Source: Mucor racemosus (Eukaryota; Mucoromycota; Mucoromycetes; Mucorales; Mucoraceae). From it: a stretch of 64,000 nucleotides of DNA. Of the stretch, positions 46,635-59,773 are shown one piece after another. The notes beneath the pieces are model-generated. The model saw nothing but the letters and a program-made list of their open reading frames with translations. It was not told the DNA's origin and did not search any database. A program made the position numbers and the translations under genes. The stretch's first letter is position 1; every line of letters starts with the position of its first letter. The stretch is from positions 558,001 through 622,000 of the forward strand of contig JAPEHQ010000001.1 of the NCBI GenBank assembly GCA_027405735.1, in the 5' to 3' direction.

Positions 46635-49600
46635 ATGGAAGGACCAGCATGTACAGGTTGTCATCTCATTATTGAAGAAGGCTCAGTAATAGCATTTGGT
46701 GATTCATTATTTCATTTAAAATGGTAAATATATCGAAATAATTTCATGTAAAATTTGTTACAATTACATAATAATTAAACTTTTTTTTTTTTTAAAAAAA
46801 AAAAAAAAATATAGCTTTATTTGTGCAAAATGTTCTGATCCAGTAGATTGCGAATCGAATTTGTTATTATTAACTAATGGAAGACCTGTTTGTGAAAGTT
46901 GTTCTTATTGTTGTAATGCTTGTAAGCAAGTTATTCGAGATGAAGCCATCATGACAGGTATAAATTGCATTTGTTATAAATCAACCTTGGAAAACTAAAC
47001 ACCTTATAGGCGATGAAGCTTACCATGCAGATTGTTTTCAATGTGTATCATGTAAAAAAAAGATTGATGATTTAGTATTTACCCAAACTAGCAAGGTACA
47101 TTAGAAAGTATATACATAAACTACACACACTCATATTTCTAAAATAATAGGGTATTCACTGTACACCATGTCATGAAAAACGTAGAGCTGACAAGCAAAA
47201 AAGAAGAGAAGAAAGAGAGAAAAGATTGCAATTAAAGCAACAAGCAAAGGAGTTGCCAGCTATTCCACCTGTTAATAATACTACTACTACTACTACTATT
47301 GCTACTTCTCCTCTTGCTCAGGTAAATGACAACATTAGAGATAGGAGAAACTAGGTCAAATTTTTAATTTTTGTTTATAGTCTCAAAAGAAAAACTTACT
47401 TCTTACTACATCAAATACTAGTAATAGTAACAATAATCGCCATACGAGTCGTTTATTCGATCCACAATTAGTTGCAGACTATATGCAACAATCCTCAAAA
47501 AGAGATCCACCTACCCCATCTCGTTCTCGTAGTAATTCGGTGGATATTCCCCCAAAAATGCGCCTGATGGGCCCAACTCCCTCACGATCTGAAGTCGTGA
47601 CAAAATCACCCAGTTCACCTCCTTTATCAATTGGTGATAGTAAAAAATCTAAATTAACTACTTCTAGCTCGCTCACAGACATGCCATCCCTAAATCTTTC
47701 ATTTTTTGATAATGAATCAACAGACCTTGTCAATTTGACCAAGAAATTGGGGGCTAATATATCACTGGATATTTATGGTAGTCAACAGGATAAACAAAAA
47801 GCTGTTGCTGTTCCCGTAATCGTCAAGACCACTGAAAATATCACTCGTGCTTCCCAATACCTTGAATCCTCCTTAATGACTGATGAATATGATTTTCCTC
47901 AACCTCCAACGATTTCTTCAGATTCAATTGATAATAAGTCAAATTTATCAATTTCAACTGTTTCATCGTCAACTACCACAGACCAATTGCGCACAGAACT
48001 TGATAACACACAAGCTAAATTAGCTGCTATGCAAACTAGTTACACCAAGATTAAAGACGCTAGTCGTAAAGCATTGGATGAATTTACACGTGCAAAGGAA
48101 GAATTCTCAAAGGAAGTTGCTTTACGTCAACAACAAGAATATACAATCGTTCAATTAAAACATCAATTACATCTTGCATATCAAGCTAAGCAATTAGCAA
48201 GACCTGAATTAGCTTCAATTACTAAAGAAGAAATTGAACGTGTAGCCAAAATTCGTATGGAATTAGATAAAACATGTAACGAGCTTAAAGGGTATCGTAA
48301 CGTATTATGTAAAGATATTGAAAGTCTATCAACACAAGCTGGTCTTGTGGCTGTTCAAAATGCATTAACTTGTGAAATCAAGTCTCTTTTTACTGATCGT
48401 GAACAAGTGCGCGCTGATACTAAATCCCTTGAAGCTATCCGTGATGATGTCTTGCATGAAATGGTGATGCTCAATACAAAAAATGCGGAATTAACAGAAA
48501 TGAACAATGACTTATCACGTCGTGTTACTGAAAGAGAAAGAGAAGCTGCTGCTGTTATGGCCGGTACATCGTTCCTCTATTCTCCATCTCCTAGTTTATC
48601 CTCTGAACTCAATTCTCCTATTCAACAACGCAAGTCTAGTGAAGCTAGTATTAATCACCATCAGCAACAACCCAAAGTCTTTAAATTGAAAAAGAAGGGT
48701 AATATGTTTGCAAAATTGAGTGGAAAAAAGGATCCAGCCGCTCAATTATATGGGCATAACAACCTTACAACTTCTAGTACACTTTGTTTATCGCAATCTC
48801 CAGATTTCACCTCTAAAAAGCAATCTTCAGAAAGTATGCATCAACATGGCTCACATGCCTTTTTACCTACTTCCTTTTTAAGACCTGTAAAATGTGATGC
48901 TTGTGGTGAGAAAATGTGGGGTTTGTCTGAATTGCGCTGTCAAGGTTGTTTATATTGTACTCATGCTCGCTGTCTACCCCATGTACCTCAATTATGTTAT
49001 GGATCTCATACAACCACTAGCTTGGAATCTCCCCCTGCTGTGGACGATAATGTAAAATTATTTGGTAGCGATCTTAGCGAACGTGCTCGTTTTGAAGATA
49101 GATCAATTCCATTAATAATTGAACAATGTATTCAAGCTGTCGAAAAACGGGGTATGGACTATGAAGGTATCTATCGAAAATCAGGTGGTGCTGCGCAAAT
49201 GCGATTAATTCATCAATCTTTTGATGCTGGTGATCCTGTCGATTTAGAAGATGATGAATCTATTAATGATATTTGTGCTGTAACAAGTGTTCTTAAACAA
49301 TACTTTAGAGAGTTGCCTAACCCCTTACTACCATTTAATCTGTATTCTCAATTCATTGACGCAGTGTGTAAGTATTTTATTTGCTATATTTTGTATTTGT
49401 ATACTAAAAAGATTCGTTTTCTATAGCAAATCAAGTGGGTCAAAACAAAACAGACAAATTCTTTGAATTACTGTCTCAATTGCCCAAGGTTAATTATGAC
49501 ACACTTCGATTATTGATTAAACATCTATACAGGTAAAGCCTTTTTTTATTTCAAAAATAACCATCCCCACATACTAAAGGTCTATAATTTTAGTATTCAA

Positions 49601-49762
49601 AAACGCCATAACGAAAATTTAATGACAACCAAGAATTTAGCCATGGTGTTTGGACCTACATTGTTGCGTGATGTTGAATCAAGCCGTGATTTAGTTGATG
49701 TGAGCTTTAAGAATGCTGTTGTAGAGTTCTTGATCGTACATGCTCATGATATCTTACCTTAA
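46635..49762 (+). CDS. LIM-LIM-C1-RhoGAP protein (Rho GTPase-activating protein)
   Basis: Seven exons, 46635-46723, 46815-46957, 47010-47095, 47151-47321, 47381-49367, 49427-49532 and 49594-49762, give 916 residues. Two LIM zinc domains occupy about residues 6-120 (CTGC...HLKCFICAKC and CNACKQ...HADCFQCVSC). A Ser-rich linker and coiled coil (about 320-480) follow. A C1/phorbol-ester-type zinc finger (HAFLPTSFLRPVKCDACGEK...) is near 650-700, then a RhoGAP domain from about 720 with the GIYRKSGG arginine finger (R762). The layout matches fission yeast Rga3-like proteins, which act on Cdc42 or Rho at growth zones. The substrate GTPase cannot be told from sequence. Confidence 0.92.
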
Positions 49763-51705
49763 TTTATAATATGCTATTTACTTTTTTTTTTTTTTTTGTT
49801 CCTCTTTTATATGCCACTTTTACTGTTAAACTCTCTCTCTCTTTTTTTTTTTTCCACTTTTCCTCTCGTATACCATATATACATACTTTATATATATTTA
49901 TATATTCTATTTATTGATCTATCTCTCCAATTTACTACTCTTATTATTACTTTTACCCTTATTTTTTTATAATTATTCCTACTTTTTTTTTTTTTGCTAT
50001 ATAATTACATATCAATCCTTTTTTCTTTTATTTCAATCAAAAAAGAAGTTTTTTTTAATTATTTCATAACTTGCTTAAATGGCTATAAATGATGTGATCT
50101 ATAATGTATTTATATCAAGCATTTAGAATAATGTTCTGATGAGAATTCTGCAAGCTGCTGGGCGGGATGTTAAAGAGTTAATGTTGAAGAATTTAACCAG
50201 ATCCAAAATAAAATAATTTTTTAATATCGATTGTAGTGAAAATATACATTAGATGATACTATTCACGTTCATAATTTTTTTCTATTTGTCTGTATGTAAA
50301 GTTTAGACATCTATAGTAGCCAAAAACATTATAAAATTGGCCTTAAGAGCAACGTTGGCGGGGCCTAAAATGCATTAGAATTTCAATTTTCAATTTTCAA
50401 AATTCAAGAAAATGCCATTTTCAAAACAAAAATCAATATTCGAAGGATTTTTTCTCTAAAACTGTAAAATTTAATAGATAATATATGATAAAGTAAGTCT
50501 ATGTTATTTTTAGCTCTCTAAATTATAAAGTTTTTTATTTTTTATTTTTTCACGTAGGATATATCTATTTTCCCAAAAAATGCAAATATCAGATTTTCCT
50601 CTAAAAGTGACAGAAATCAATAATTAGTGGAGAATATTAAGTTTTTGGATAATAAAGCATGTTTGTGTGGTCATTTTACTTCAGTAATTACCATAGTAAA
50701 AATCGTCGATTTTTGCATGAAAAATCAAACTTTCTTCAAATTGCAATTTTTCCCTTATGATACCTCATTCAAAATCATCGAAAAAATTTTTTTAGGAAAA
50801 ATTGCAAATTTGCTTCAGAATCCATCTATTGAATCAGGACAATCGTTTGGTATCGTTGTGAGCATCAGGGATAGTCAGGGACATTCAATACACGCTTCCA
50901 AAAGCGGTGATTTATGCAACTTTGGCGAAACAACGGCAGTTTGTTGTACGTTATCTCTAAAAAAGATAGCTTAATGATCTGTTTGTTGATCAATATGCAT
51001 GCGTCTAACGTTGGACTATTCTACAATACTATTTTCATGTTATAATTACTCTAGAAAAGCTATAAAATAGCAATTTTTGGATATTTGTTGTTATGCCAAT
51101 GTCAGCACAATTAGCAGTTACAACTGTGTGTACATGCAAATACTACATGGTAAAACAGGTTTTCTATTCGCTCCAGTCTGTATTTTACTTACGTAGTGTG
51201 CATAAAACTCATACATATACACTTTGTATATAAAAATGGTATTTATCATCATGCAATGACCTCTTCTAGGATACAGGATACCTTATACATGTTTGTTTGC
51301 GCACTTGATTTGTAGGTATATTTTTCGTTGATGTTCTATTTGTCTATACATGCTTGCATAAATCTAGTAATAGACGTATTCCACAATAGTGCAAAATATA
51401 TTGCATAATTGATTATAATAGTTGATATGCTATTAAATGATTATACTATATATTTATTAAGCACATTTGATCAATTTTATGTGAACTCGTTATCTTACAT
51501 TAAATGATCTTCAGGCCTAAACGTGCATTCAAACTACATAAATTTAACACGTAACAAATATAACACTCATTATTTATACCATACATGCATAATAGACCAA
51601 AATTGGCTAAATATTAGAACCTAGGGGTTTCGAAAAGAATTTATTGTATAAGTAGAGATAATACTTTTTTCTTTTTCATAAACATTAATAATTATAACAT
51701 TTATT
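49763..51705. other. Intergenic region with an isolated 115-codon frame
   Basis: The first 300 bases are T-rich 3' flank of the RhoGAP gene. At 50627-50974 a plus-strand frame opens without an ATG; its second half (FGIVVSIRDSQGHSIHASKS) looks protein-like but matches nothing I know. It may be a repeat remnant. No other feature seen. Confidence 0.35.
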
Positions 51706-52482
51706 ATGGTAATGGAAGTAATTGGAGCAGGACTTGGACGTACGGGTACTTCCAGTTTTTGTGAAGCTTTGGATATATTGGGGTAAGCGTAAATTATGTG
51801 ATTTATATCTGTCTTTTTTAATGTATGTATATATTTTTTTTACAGTTACAATTGTCATCACATGAAGAAACTTTTGGTGGATCCAACGAGCAAAAGCAGC
51901 AAACTGTTTTACGATGCTTTCTTGAACAAGAGCGAGGCCAACTGGGATGAGGTTTATGAAGGATATAATGCTGCTGCTGATTGGACAGGTGCTCATTTTT
52001 ACAAGGATCTTTTGGCCAGATATCCAAATGCAAAAGTTGTTTTGACTGAAAGGCCATTTGAAGATTGGTACAAATCAATGAAAAACACTATTTATCTTGC
52101 TTTTCTTGGAGGAAATACGCTAGAACCTGGCCATCCTCGTTATGAATTTAAAGAGCTTAGTCGTAAGATTATTGTAGACGGCTACGTTGAAAATGACGAC
52201 AAGTTTTTGGATGTGGAATTCATGAGAAAATATTATGATGATCACATTAAAGAGATTAAAGAGGTAGTACCTGAAAACCAATTGTATTGTTTCCAACTTG
52301 GTGAAGGATGGGAAGGGCTTTGTAAATTTCTTGGCAAAAGCGTACCAGAAGTGCCATATCCCAACACTAATTCAACAGCTCACTTCAAAAAGATATTTAA
52401 TGTCAAGAGTACTAATACTGGCACTGATACAGCCGAAACCTCTCCCACACCTATTAGAAATCTCAAAGTTGGAGATTCTTGA
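51706..52482 (+). CDS. PAPS-type sulfotransferase-like P-loop protein
   Basis: Two exons, 51706-51782 and 51846-52482, give 237 residues. Near the start, GAGLGRTGTSSFCEALDILG (residues 7-26) is the phosphosulfate-binding loop. VVLTERPFEDWYKSM (about residues 90-104) is the nucleotide 3'-phosphate site with its Arg and Ser. The composition and spacing fit the fungal/animal family often annotated as sulfotransferase or NAD-dependent epimerase-like (Pfam Sulfotransfer_4). The substrate is unknown. There is no signal peptide or membrane helix in the spliced model, so a cytosolic protein is likely. The C-terminal 35 residues are Ser/Thr-rich. Confidence 0.85.
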
Positions 52483-53000
52483 ATCAAAGAGGTTTTGCTC
52501 CCCCTTTTTTATTCAACATTAAAGGTTTCATATCAATATAAAAGGTTAATTTAATACATGTGAAAAAGGTTACTTTACTAAATAAAAGGTTATTTTAACA
52601 TACATTGGTATTTTATGATTCAACCAAGACGGGGTAATAAGAAAACTACTGGTTTCATTAGCTTTTCTTTTTGCCTAAATCAGTATCCACAATGGACTCC
52701 CTTTGAAAACTCAGAAATCAACCCATTAAACAATACGCTCAACTCCCTAAAACTCTCAAGGTAGATTTTAAAGTGAATTGTATAGCATGAATTTGTCAAG
52801 TTTAAATTTGACAATCAAAGAAAGAGTGTTTCTCCTTAATCGTCCGTAACAATATGTACTTTTTCTTCTTCTTCTTCATGTTGATGATATTGTGACTTAT
52901 TAAACTCCTTTTTTCAACTTGACCGCCTGTACTGCAATGCATAACAGTTTACTTAACTTGGTTCCTTTTCCCTTTTTACTGGAATTTTTAAGAAATTATT
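52483..53000. other. Intergenic region
   Basis: AT-rich; it includes three or four spaced copies of an AAAAGGTTA-ATTT-like motif at about 52520-52600. The last 130 bases are CT-rich, likely the promoter and leader of the 53001 gene. No ORF. Confidence 0.45.
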
Positions 53001-54347
53001 ATGGTGAATACACAAGTAACTAATTTGGAAATTGAATCTATTTCAGCCAATACACAGGAAAATACCACAACAAATGATATAGTATGTCAAAAAGTACAAG
53101 AACCGAATCTATTAAATGAGGAAGATAGTGTGGAAACTGACACAATTAGTCTAACAACCACAGACGATGATGACAGAGAAGATGAATCAGAAACCATTCA
53201 GTTGCAATATGATGATGATGATGTCGATGAATATTATATTAGTGGAGATGAGGGTGAAAACCAACAAGAAAAAGGCATGTTAAATGGTCGACCTGGCTAT
53301 AAACGAATGAATCTTAAGGGTGAATCTGAATCAGATAAAGATTTAATCATTTATTCATTAAACGAATCATTGCAAATTCATAAGGAAATTGTGGAACGTA
53401 TTCAAAATGAAAAAGATGATATCGAATATCAATATGAGCAAGATAAGGAACTTGAAAATCAACAGATTCAAAAGGAAAGGGATGAAAAGGAACAAGAAGC
53501 TAAAATTGCAGGCGAGAAGTTAGGCCGATTAGAAGGAATATATCAAACATTAATAAAAGAACTAGAGGCTAAAAAGTTGGATTATCGTCGAATGGAAAGT
53601 CGCTTCCATTCACATGTCAAGAGCATATGCACTTCAACAGATCAAGTATCAATAGAACAACTATTGAAAGACTTGATGCAAAAAGTAAGCGATTTATGTT
53701 CGCCGCTAAGTGATACTGCAACAGCAAGCACACTGGATTATTTCTTTGGTTATTGGCCAGATATGATGCATCATTTCTTTGAAAATGAAGAGTTAGATAC
53801 AGCAGCCATCTCCTTACTCACGGAAAAATTACTGATGGATACAATAATGCAGGATATTTTGCAGACATCTATACATCCTGGAGTCTCCCTTAATCATGCA
53901 TTTGGTAAAATACATCATTGGGTAGAAAAAAGAAACACATCTTGGGCTGCTCGAATGAAACAACAAATCAGCAGCTTTGTTGTTAAGCAATCAAATGAAG
54001 AAGCAGAAGCCATTAAAGCTGCTATAAATCGTATTATAGAATCGTCATCACAGCAGCTATGTCAGATTTATAATATTGTTGATGTCAAGCAAGAGGCAGC
54101 AATCAGAATGAAATGGTCTCACATTGTTCATGATGCTATAAACCTCGATACAGTGATGAAATGTCAAGAACATCCTACAATAGAAATATTGCAAATCGAA
54201 GAAGGAGCCTATTACAATAAATCAATGATGGAGAGCAACCGTGAGGGTGATGTTGTGGCATTCGTTGTTACGCCACCCTTCGTGGCTTCTTCCACATCAG
54301 GTGATGAGGAAGGATTTCTTATTCCAGCAAAAGTGTACTGTGTTTAA
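53001..54347 (+). CDS. Acidic coiled-coil protein, function unknown
   Basis: An intronless 448-residue ORF. Residues 1-95 are acidic and disordered (runs of Asp). Residues about 115-205 are a strong coiled coil rich in Glu/Lys/Gln. Residues 215-448 look globular and helical with conserved-looking aromatics (LDYFFGYWPDMMHHFFENEE, HHWVEKRNTSWAARM), ending in a short beta-like segment. I recognise no family, though the spacing of hydrophobics suggests a real folded domain. It is followed on the same strand by the DUF4112 gene after only 70 bp, so the two may share expression. Confidence 0.8.
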   Translation: MVNTQVTNLEIESISANTQENTTTNDIVCQKVQEPNLLNEEDSVETDTISLTTTDDDDREDESETIQLQYDDDDVDEYYISGDEGENQQEKGMLNGRPGYKRMNLKGESESDKDLIIYSLNESLQIHKEIVERIQNEKDDIEYQYEQDKELENQQIQKERDEKEQEAKIAGEKLGRLEGIYQTLIKELEAKKLDYRRMESRFHSHVKSICTSTDQVSIEQLLKDLMQKVSDLCSPLSDTATASTLDYFFGYWPDMMHHFFENEELDTAAISLLTEKLLMDTIMQDILQTSIHPGVSLNHAFGKIHHWVEKRNTSWAARMKQQISSFVVKQSNEEAEAIKAAINRIIESSSQQLCQIYNIVDVKQEAAIRMKWSHIVHDAINLDTVMKCQEHPTIEILQIEEGAYYNKSMMESNREGDVVAFVVTPPFVASSTSGDEEGFLIPAKVYCV

Positions 54348-54417
54348 TCATTATATTATATTTTTTTAATCTCCAATATCCCTTCTTTTTCAATAAAACT
54401 AATTCTTTTTTGAAACA

Positions 54418-55071
54418 ATGAATAAGGAAAATATGGCAAAATATGCCATCAAGCAATTTATTAGCAATAATCAGCAAAGTTCTTCAAATCATCATCAACA
54501 ACAACATGCAGAACAAATAGCGCTGGAACAACGTCAAAAGAAGCGCTGGTGGAATAAAGCTGAAAAAGCGGATGCTATACTTTCACCTCAAGAGAGAGCT
54601 ATCCTGAAACGAGTAAAGAAAAGAGCCATCTTATTAGACAAAGGTATGGATTGCTGTTGTTGTCAAATTGGGTTGGATGGTATAATTGGTAAGGCAATTT
54701 TCTCAAGTTTTGTTTCGGTACCTGATATTGATGATATTTTACTGTCAGGTTTATTCCCGGTAGTGGGAGATGGTATAGGATTGTTATTGGCGTTGCAACT
54801 AGTTCATATGGCTATGGAAGCTGATCTTCCAAGTTCTGTTGTGTCAAAAATGATGTTTAACATTACATTTGATTTTTTTATTGGCATTGTGCCTATTGTC
54901 GGTGATATTTTAGATATCATGTTTAAAGCAAATACTAAAAATGCTATGCTGCTGGAAGAGTACCTGATACAACGAAGAAAAGGTTTGGCACATCCTTCTG
55001 GTTCGGGTAGAGAAATATTATTACCAACTCATCATGATCCTAATGCTCCCTCTGCTTCAACATTTCGTTAG
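54418..55071 (+). CDS. DUF4112 domain protein
   Basis: An intronless 217-residue ORF. Residues about 75-190 fit the DUF4112 pattern: a Gly-Leu-Asp-Gly-Ile-Ile-Gly start, then GLFPVVGDGIG, a hydrophobic helix, NITFDFFIGIVPIVGDILDI and KANTKNAMLLEEYL. The family has paired PxxGD motifs in a probably membrane-associated domain of unknown function and is common in fungi and bacteria. An unusual cluster of four cysteines (DCCCCQ) precedes the domain. The N-terminus is Gln/His-rich. Confidence 0.85.
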   Translation: MNKENMAKYAIKQFISNNQQSSSNHHQQQHAEQIALEQRQKKRWWNKAEKADAILSPQERAILKRVKKRAILLDKGMDCCCCQIGLDGIIGKAIFSSFVSVPDIDDILLSGLFPVVGDGIGLLLALQLVHMAMEADLPSSVVSKMMFNITFDFFIGIVPIVGDILDIMFKANTKNAMLLEEYLIQRRKGLAHPSGSGREILLPTHHDPNAPSASTFR

Positions 55072-55399
55072 TTAATAGTACCTTAAAATAATAATAAACA
55101 TTTTGTGCGTCATGGATGCACCTAGTGATCATGTTTTAAGAGTTTTTTTTCTAGTCTAAACTAGCATGATTCACTGTAGAATTTACTGCATGAAATATCC
55201 ACTGGAAGATGTGTTTCCTATGATATTTTTTTTCTTTCTGTTCTGATTCTTATTTTGAAGTTGTTTGGGAAATTAAATTTTTTTTTTGGAGGTTAAAACC
55301 AACAAGTATTCAAGCATCTTATTTATTATGAAGTATTCAGATAAAATGATATTTGTGAATTAGTTGAAGTAAATGGAAATATATTGTTCATGTATTGTA

Positions 55400-57785
55400 T
55401 TGTTTTCTGGAGCCAGTGTTACTATTTGGGCATATCTTCAAAAATTAGCTAACTTGAACTTTTGTGCACTCTGTACAAAAATTGCAGGCAATATATTGAG
55501 CAATAAGCATTTTTCCGTTTCCAATTTTAAATAGTCCGCTGAACCATAAAACCTACTAGGAAAAACTAAGCGCTTGATTCCTACGATTAACCAGCAAATC
55601 AGTAGGATATTGAAATTATATCACTGGATACTGTTACATCTGTAGCATATATTTTGAAACTTGTAGTCTATTTGGATCAATGTTCATTGACTTCAAGCAT
55701 TTTTCCAGTGTCTAATTTTCTTTTGAGCAGAAGAAAAGACTTTTTCTTCCAAAAACGTGTCCAAAAATCCTTCAAAAACAGCTGTTGGCTAATGAAGTTA
55801 AGATATGTTCTTCATATATCTACTGTGCATTAAGTATAACTCCAAAATTCAGTTTTGAACCATTATTTAATTTTATAAAATTTTTCAAAGAATATCTGAA
55901 ACCATTGATACAAAATAGTTTGACCACTCACAAATTTTCATTTATATACTTCCACAGCAACTCAGGAAGGCTAAACCTTTTGCGATTCTATTGATCAACC
56001 CTAGAAGTACCTGTAATTGCAATGGGAGGTCACTTATATCTATATTCGTCGAGAACTGATGGGCTTACTGACGTTAGTAGGCGTAAATAGCAGGTAGCCA
56101 ACTTGTTGCTCAAACTTACCAAATGCACAATGACCCATGAAAGTTGGTATCTGAAATACTCGTAGTATCTATTCATATATATATATCCATGAAAAGTGGC
56201 AGCTTATTTGGATCAGTATTCATAGAGATCATATTAAAATTTTGTTTCAAACAATTTGCACAGTAAGCTATAGGTGCATTTTGGCGGTGGTTTTCTCAAC
56301 ACACGGTAGCTTGTGAATGTTGCTCTTTGATACCAGCATGTCAAAGATGTGCCCCTACTTTCATGTAAAGCTGGAAGTTATTAGGTTCAAAATTCGCTGA
56401 GATATGGTTTTGTTAAAGATTTTTTACAGTTGTAAAAAAGTAGGTTTCAAATTGTTTTTAAATGGTTTCGAATGTTTTTGCCCAATATTGAGTTGAATCA
56501 CGTAAAACCTTTAAAGAGCATGTAATTTTACTTTATAACCCATTGATATCTCTCTGAAAATAGAAATATTAATACCAGATAATGACCAAAAATGACCAAG
56601 TTCGACCTACAATTAACTATTAAAACTTGAGCACCTAAATTGAGGCTTAATTTTTTGTATTCACAAGGTAGGCCTAACTCTAAGCTACTCTGTAATTTTT
56701 GTTTCGGCAAAAAATATTGATTTTTCGTCGAGATAATCAAAATAATAACTCTTATCACAGCTTAAAACCTATCATCACGGGGTTCCAAATTTATTTGTTG
56801 AAATCAATGAAAAATGATTCAAAAATCAAAATCGTTTAAATGTTCACGAACTGCAAAGTAAGTCGACCTTGCGTATTAAATAGTTTTTGTGCAGTTTTAG
56901 ATTCTGCATCCATCTAAATAAAATTTAATTAAATGTTTCACATTAAATTTTGCGTAAAATGCAATTGAAATTTTAGAGGTTTTCTGATGATACACATCAC
57001 ATTTTATAAGCATATTTAAAATATAACTAAGTGAAATAATGTGCAAAATCATTATCTATCGATCGAGCTATTGCAGAACCTTCTAGCTGCATTTTTCGTA
57101 GAGAAAGCGTGATTTTTGTCCAAAATTTTTTCAGTTTCAGAATTTGGGATGAGGGTATATAAGGGAAATATGGAAGCTAGAAATGAAGGTACACATTTTT
57201 GAGGATATCTCCACGAAAAATCAATATTTTGAAAAAAAACTAAATTGGTTCCGAGAGAGCTCAACGCGCTTGATGACATGAGTAAAAAGAAACCACTACT
57301 TAATTTAACAAATATTTTGAAATCTACTACAAAAATGTCAAAAAAATGAAAAAAAAAATAAAAGTGCTCAGAATTTTTTATTACTTAAATATGTTATAGA
57401 GCACCTCAAAACAATTAAGTTTTATTATTAGAAAGTATTAGTATAGCTTAATTATTTCTAGAGATATGAAGCCTCAAAGTTTTCAATTCTTTAGTAGCGG
57501 AATACGCGTAAAAATCTGAAATATTAGCTCTGAAAAATTATTACCAACTGCAAAAAATAGGATATTTTTGGATACTCGTTTTTGTATTAAAGATGAGCAT
57601 CCCAGGTACATTGGCATATACTGTATATATTTTATTTTTTTTGGTGTTATTTAGTGAAAAAAAAGTATAGCAGCGATGAAAAGTGAAATCCAGTTTCCAA
57701 GGAAAAAGTAGTGGATTTTAAGTGTTTTTGAGTCTTTTGTGAGGTATGGAATAAATTAAGGAATATGTAGCATAATACGGCCAAT
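55400..57785 (+). repeat. Dispersed repeat R2, copy 4
   Basis: It matches 35493-39117 in order and orientation but lacks the R3 insertion. It also contains an inner block (56440-56680) that copy 3 lacks. Blocks are recognisable by ATTCATAGA(C/G)ATC, TTTTCGTCGAGATAATCAAAATAAT and AATTTGGGATGAGGGTATA. No intact ORF. The 55072-55399 stretch before it is plain AT-rich flank of the DUF4112 gene. Confidence 0.7.
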
Positions 57786-57788
57786 GTC

Positions 57789-59308
57789 TACAGCAACAAT
57801 GGTTTTTGCTCCATAATAAATTTGAATGGCACTTACTGCTTAAATTTATATGGAGGCCAAATCTAAGATTATAGATGTTACTTTATCACTTATCACACAT
57901 AAAATTTAAACAAAATAGCCTTTTTTAAACTTACTATTTTAGTTTACGATTGTCAGCTGTAAAAAGATTTGTTTTTAATCATAGCTACGATCAATGCTAT
58001 GTTTGTTAATAAGCAATACATTAGATTATTCTTTTTTTGTGTTTCTACATTATTTGGAATTTTATCACTTTTCTAGAACATTTCATGGGTTTGTAGCCAG
58101 TTCTAGCTTTTTATTGAGTAGATATAGATATTATTTCCTTCGATTTGATCTGGTAATAATCAAGAAATACGTCCACTAATAAAGTAGTAAATAATGATAT
58201 TTGATCTTAGAACGCGGTTAAATAAAAATATCAGTCTCTAATATAGATTGCTACCTATACTAAAAATATTAGTCTCTTATGTTAGCATGCGTATTCAGAT
58301 AAAAGAAAAGAATGCCAGCTTGATAGTCTGATATGCTGATATGTCTTATCAAACAGTGAATATATATTTGGGATATAAAACCAAAAAGAGAGAAACAACA
58401 CAAGTAGAAAAGGGTTTTCAAGGCTTTACATTATTTAGCATAATTAAAACCCTGCTAAATTGCTCATTTTAACCAATGTAAAAGCAGCATTACAGCGCAT
58501 CAACCATAAACTAAATAAAATAGGCAATATCTTTTATTATTGAAACATACATTTTTCTACCAGAGAAACCGTCTGTCATATCATACATTCATTAAAAAGT
58601 TGCAAAAGCGAACCCGTAGAGCGACTCCATAATTAAGCATAGCAAGATTGAACGGCTAAGCCTCTCATACTATAGTATATATAGCAGTATATCTAAATTT
58701 TAAATAAAAAAGCGTTTTTTTATAACTTTTCTTATATTTAAGCACATACGGTCTGAAAATTCAGTTTTTGTAGCGGACGTTTTCGGGGCTCGTTTTATCC
58801 TTACCAACACTCATGATTTTGATCAAAAAACAGAAAAATCAAATTTTGATACTAAAATCAACGTGTAAATATACTACATCGTGAGGGAAAATTGTAGCCA
58901 TGACTAATACACATTTTATAAAAGCTTAATATTAAATGTTAAGTAATGAAACTTAGCATTTTTGGCCCAAAAACGACTTTTTGATTAAAGGATTTTCATG
59001 TTATATTTTGCAATAAAAATGTTTATTATTTTTTATGGAGCAAATAGAGCGCTAAATTCTGCATATGCGTATATTTTTTGTTTTTATAATTGGTAGTATA
59101 ATTAACTCTAGATTTGCAAAACCAAAAAAAAAAAATTAAAAAATGTCAAAATTGATGATCTGGACAAAAATACTTTTCTAAATTTATATTCCGCTTATAA
59201 GCCTTTTAAGTCTTAAAAATAAGAGATTTTATAATACTTGAAAACTTTTTTAACAATTTACGATGCTGTACCCACTTGATTCAAGCTTATTACTATAAAT
59301 CCTTATAC
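57789..59308. repeat. Composite repeat R1, copy C (truncated at both ends)
   Basis: It contains only the AT-rich body of R1. It begins inside the CAACAATGGTTTTTGCT block and stops at CTTATAC, before the dynein fragment. It abuts R2 on the left and, after a 27-bp junction, the start of R1 copy D on the right. Confidence 0.7.
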
Positions 59309-59773
59309 CGTAGATCTGAGCTCTCTTTCACATTACTACGGCCGACCTGTGCTGCACAAGATGATTTCATTGTGCCCACTAAATATGGTTAAAAAGATAA
59401 CAATATGCACATGATGGGCGGCACAACAAAAGAAACTGCACACGAGCACAACGCTAAGCCTGTATGTGCAAAATTATATATTCTCTCCGTGTGTATAATA
59501 ACGTTAATCTCATGTGCGCATAATAATAAAATCTGACCATGAGCATAATGAGCTGATCATCGTATGGGCACAAATTGGTTTGTACATGAGCATCATCGTG
59601 CCGTTCTCAAAATTCCATTGCATTTTTCACTGGAATGGGTTTTAAAATTACATTGCTTTTATTAATACAGATTATAGACAATACAATTCAATACTGTACG
59701 TTGCTGATGTAGAGCATTACATGCAAGAACCAATATATTTACGATTATTATCATTTGTAAATATCTTTATAGC

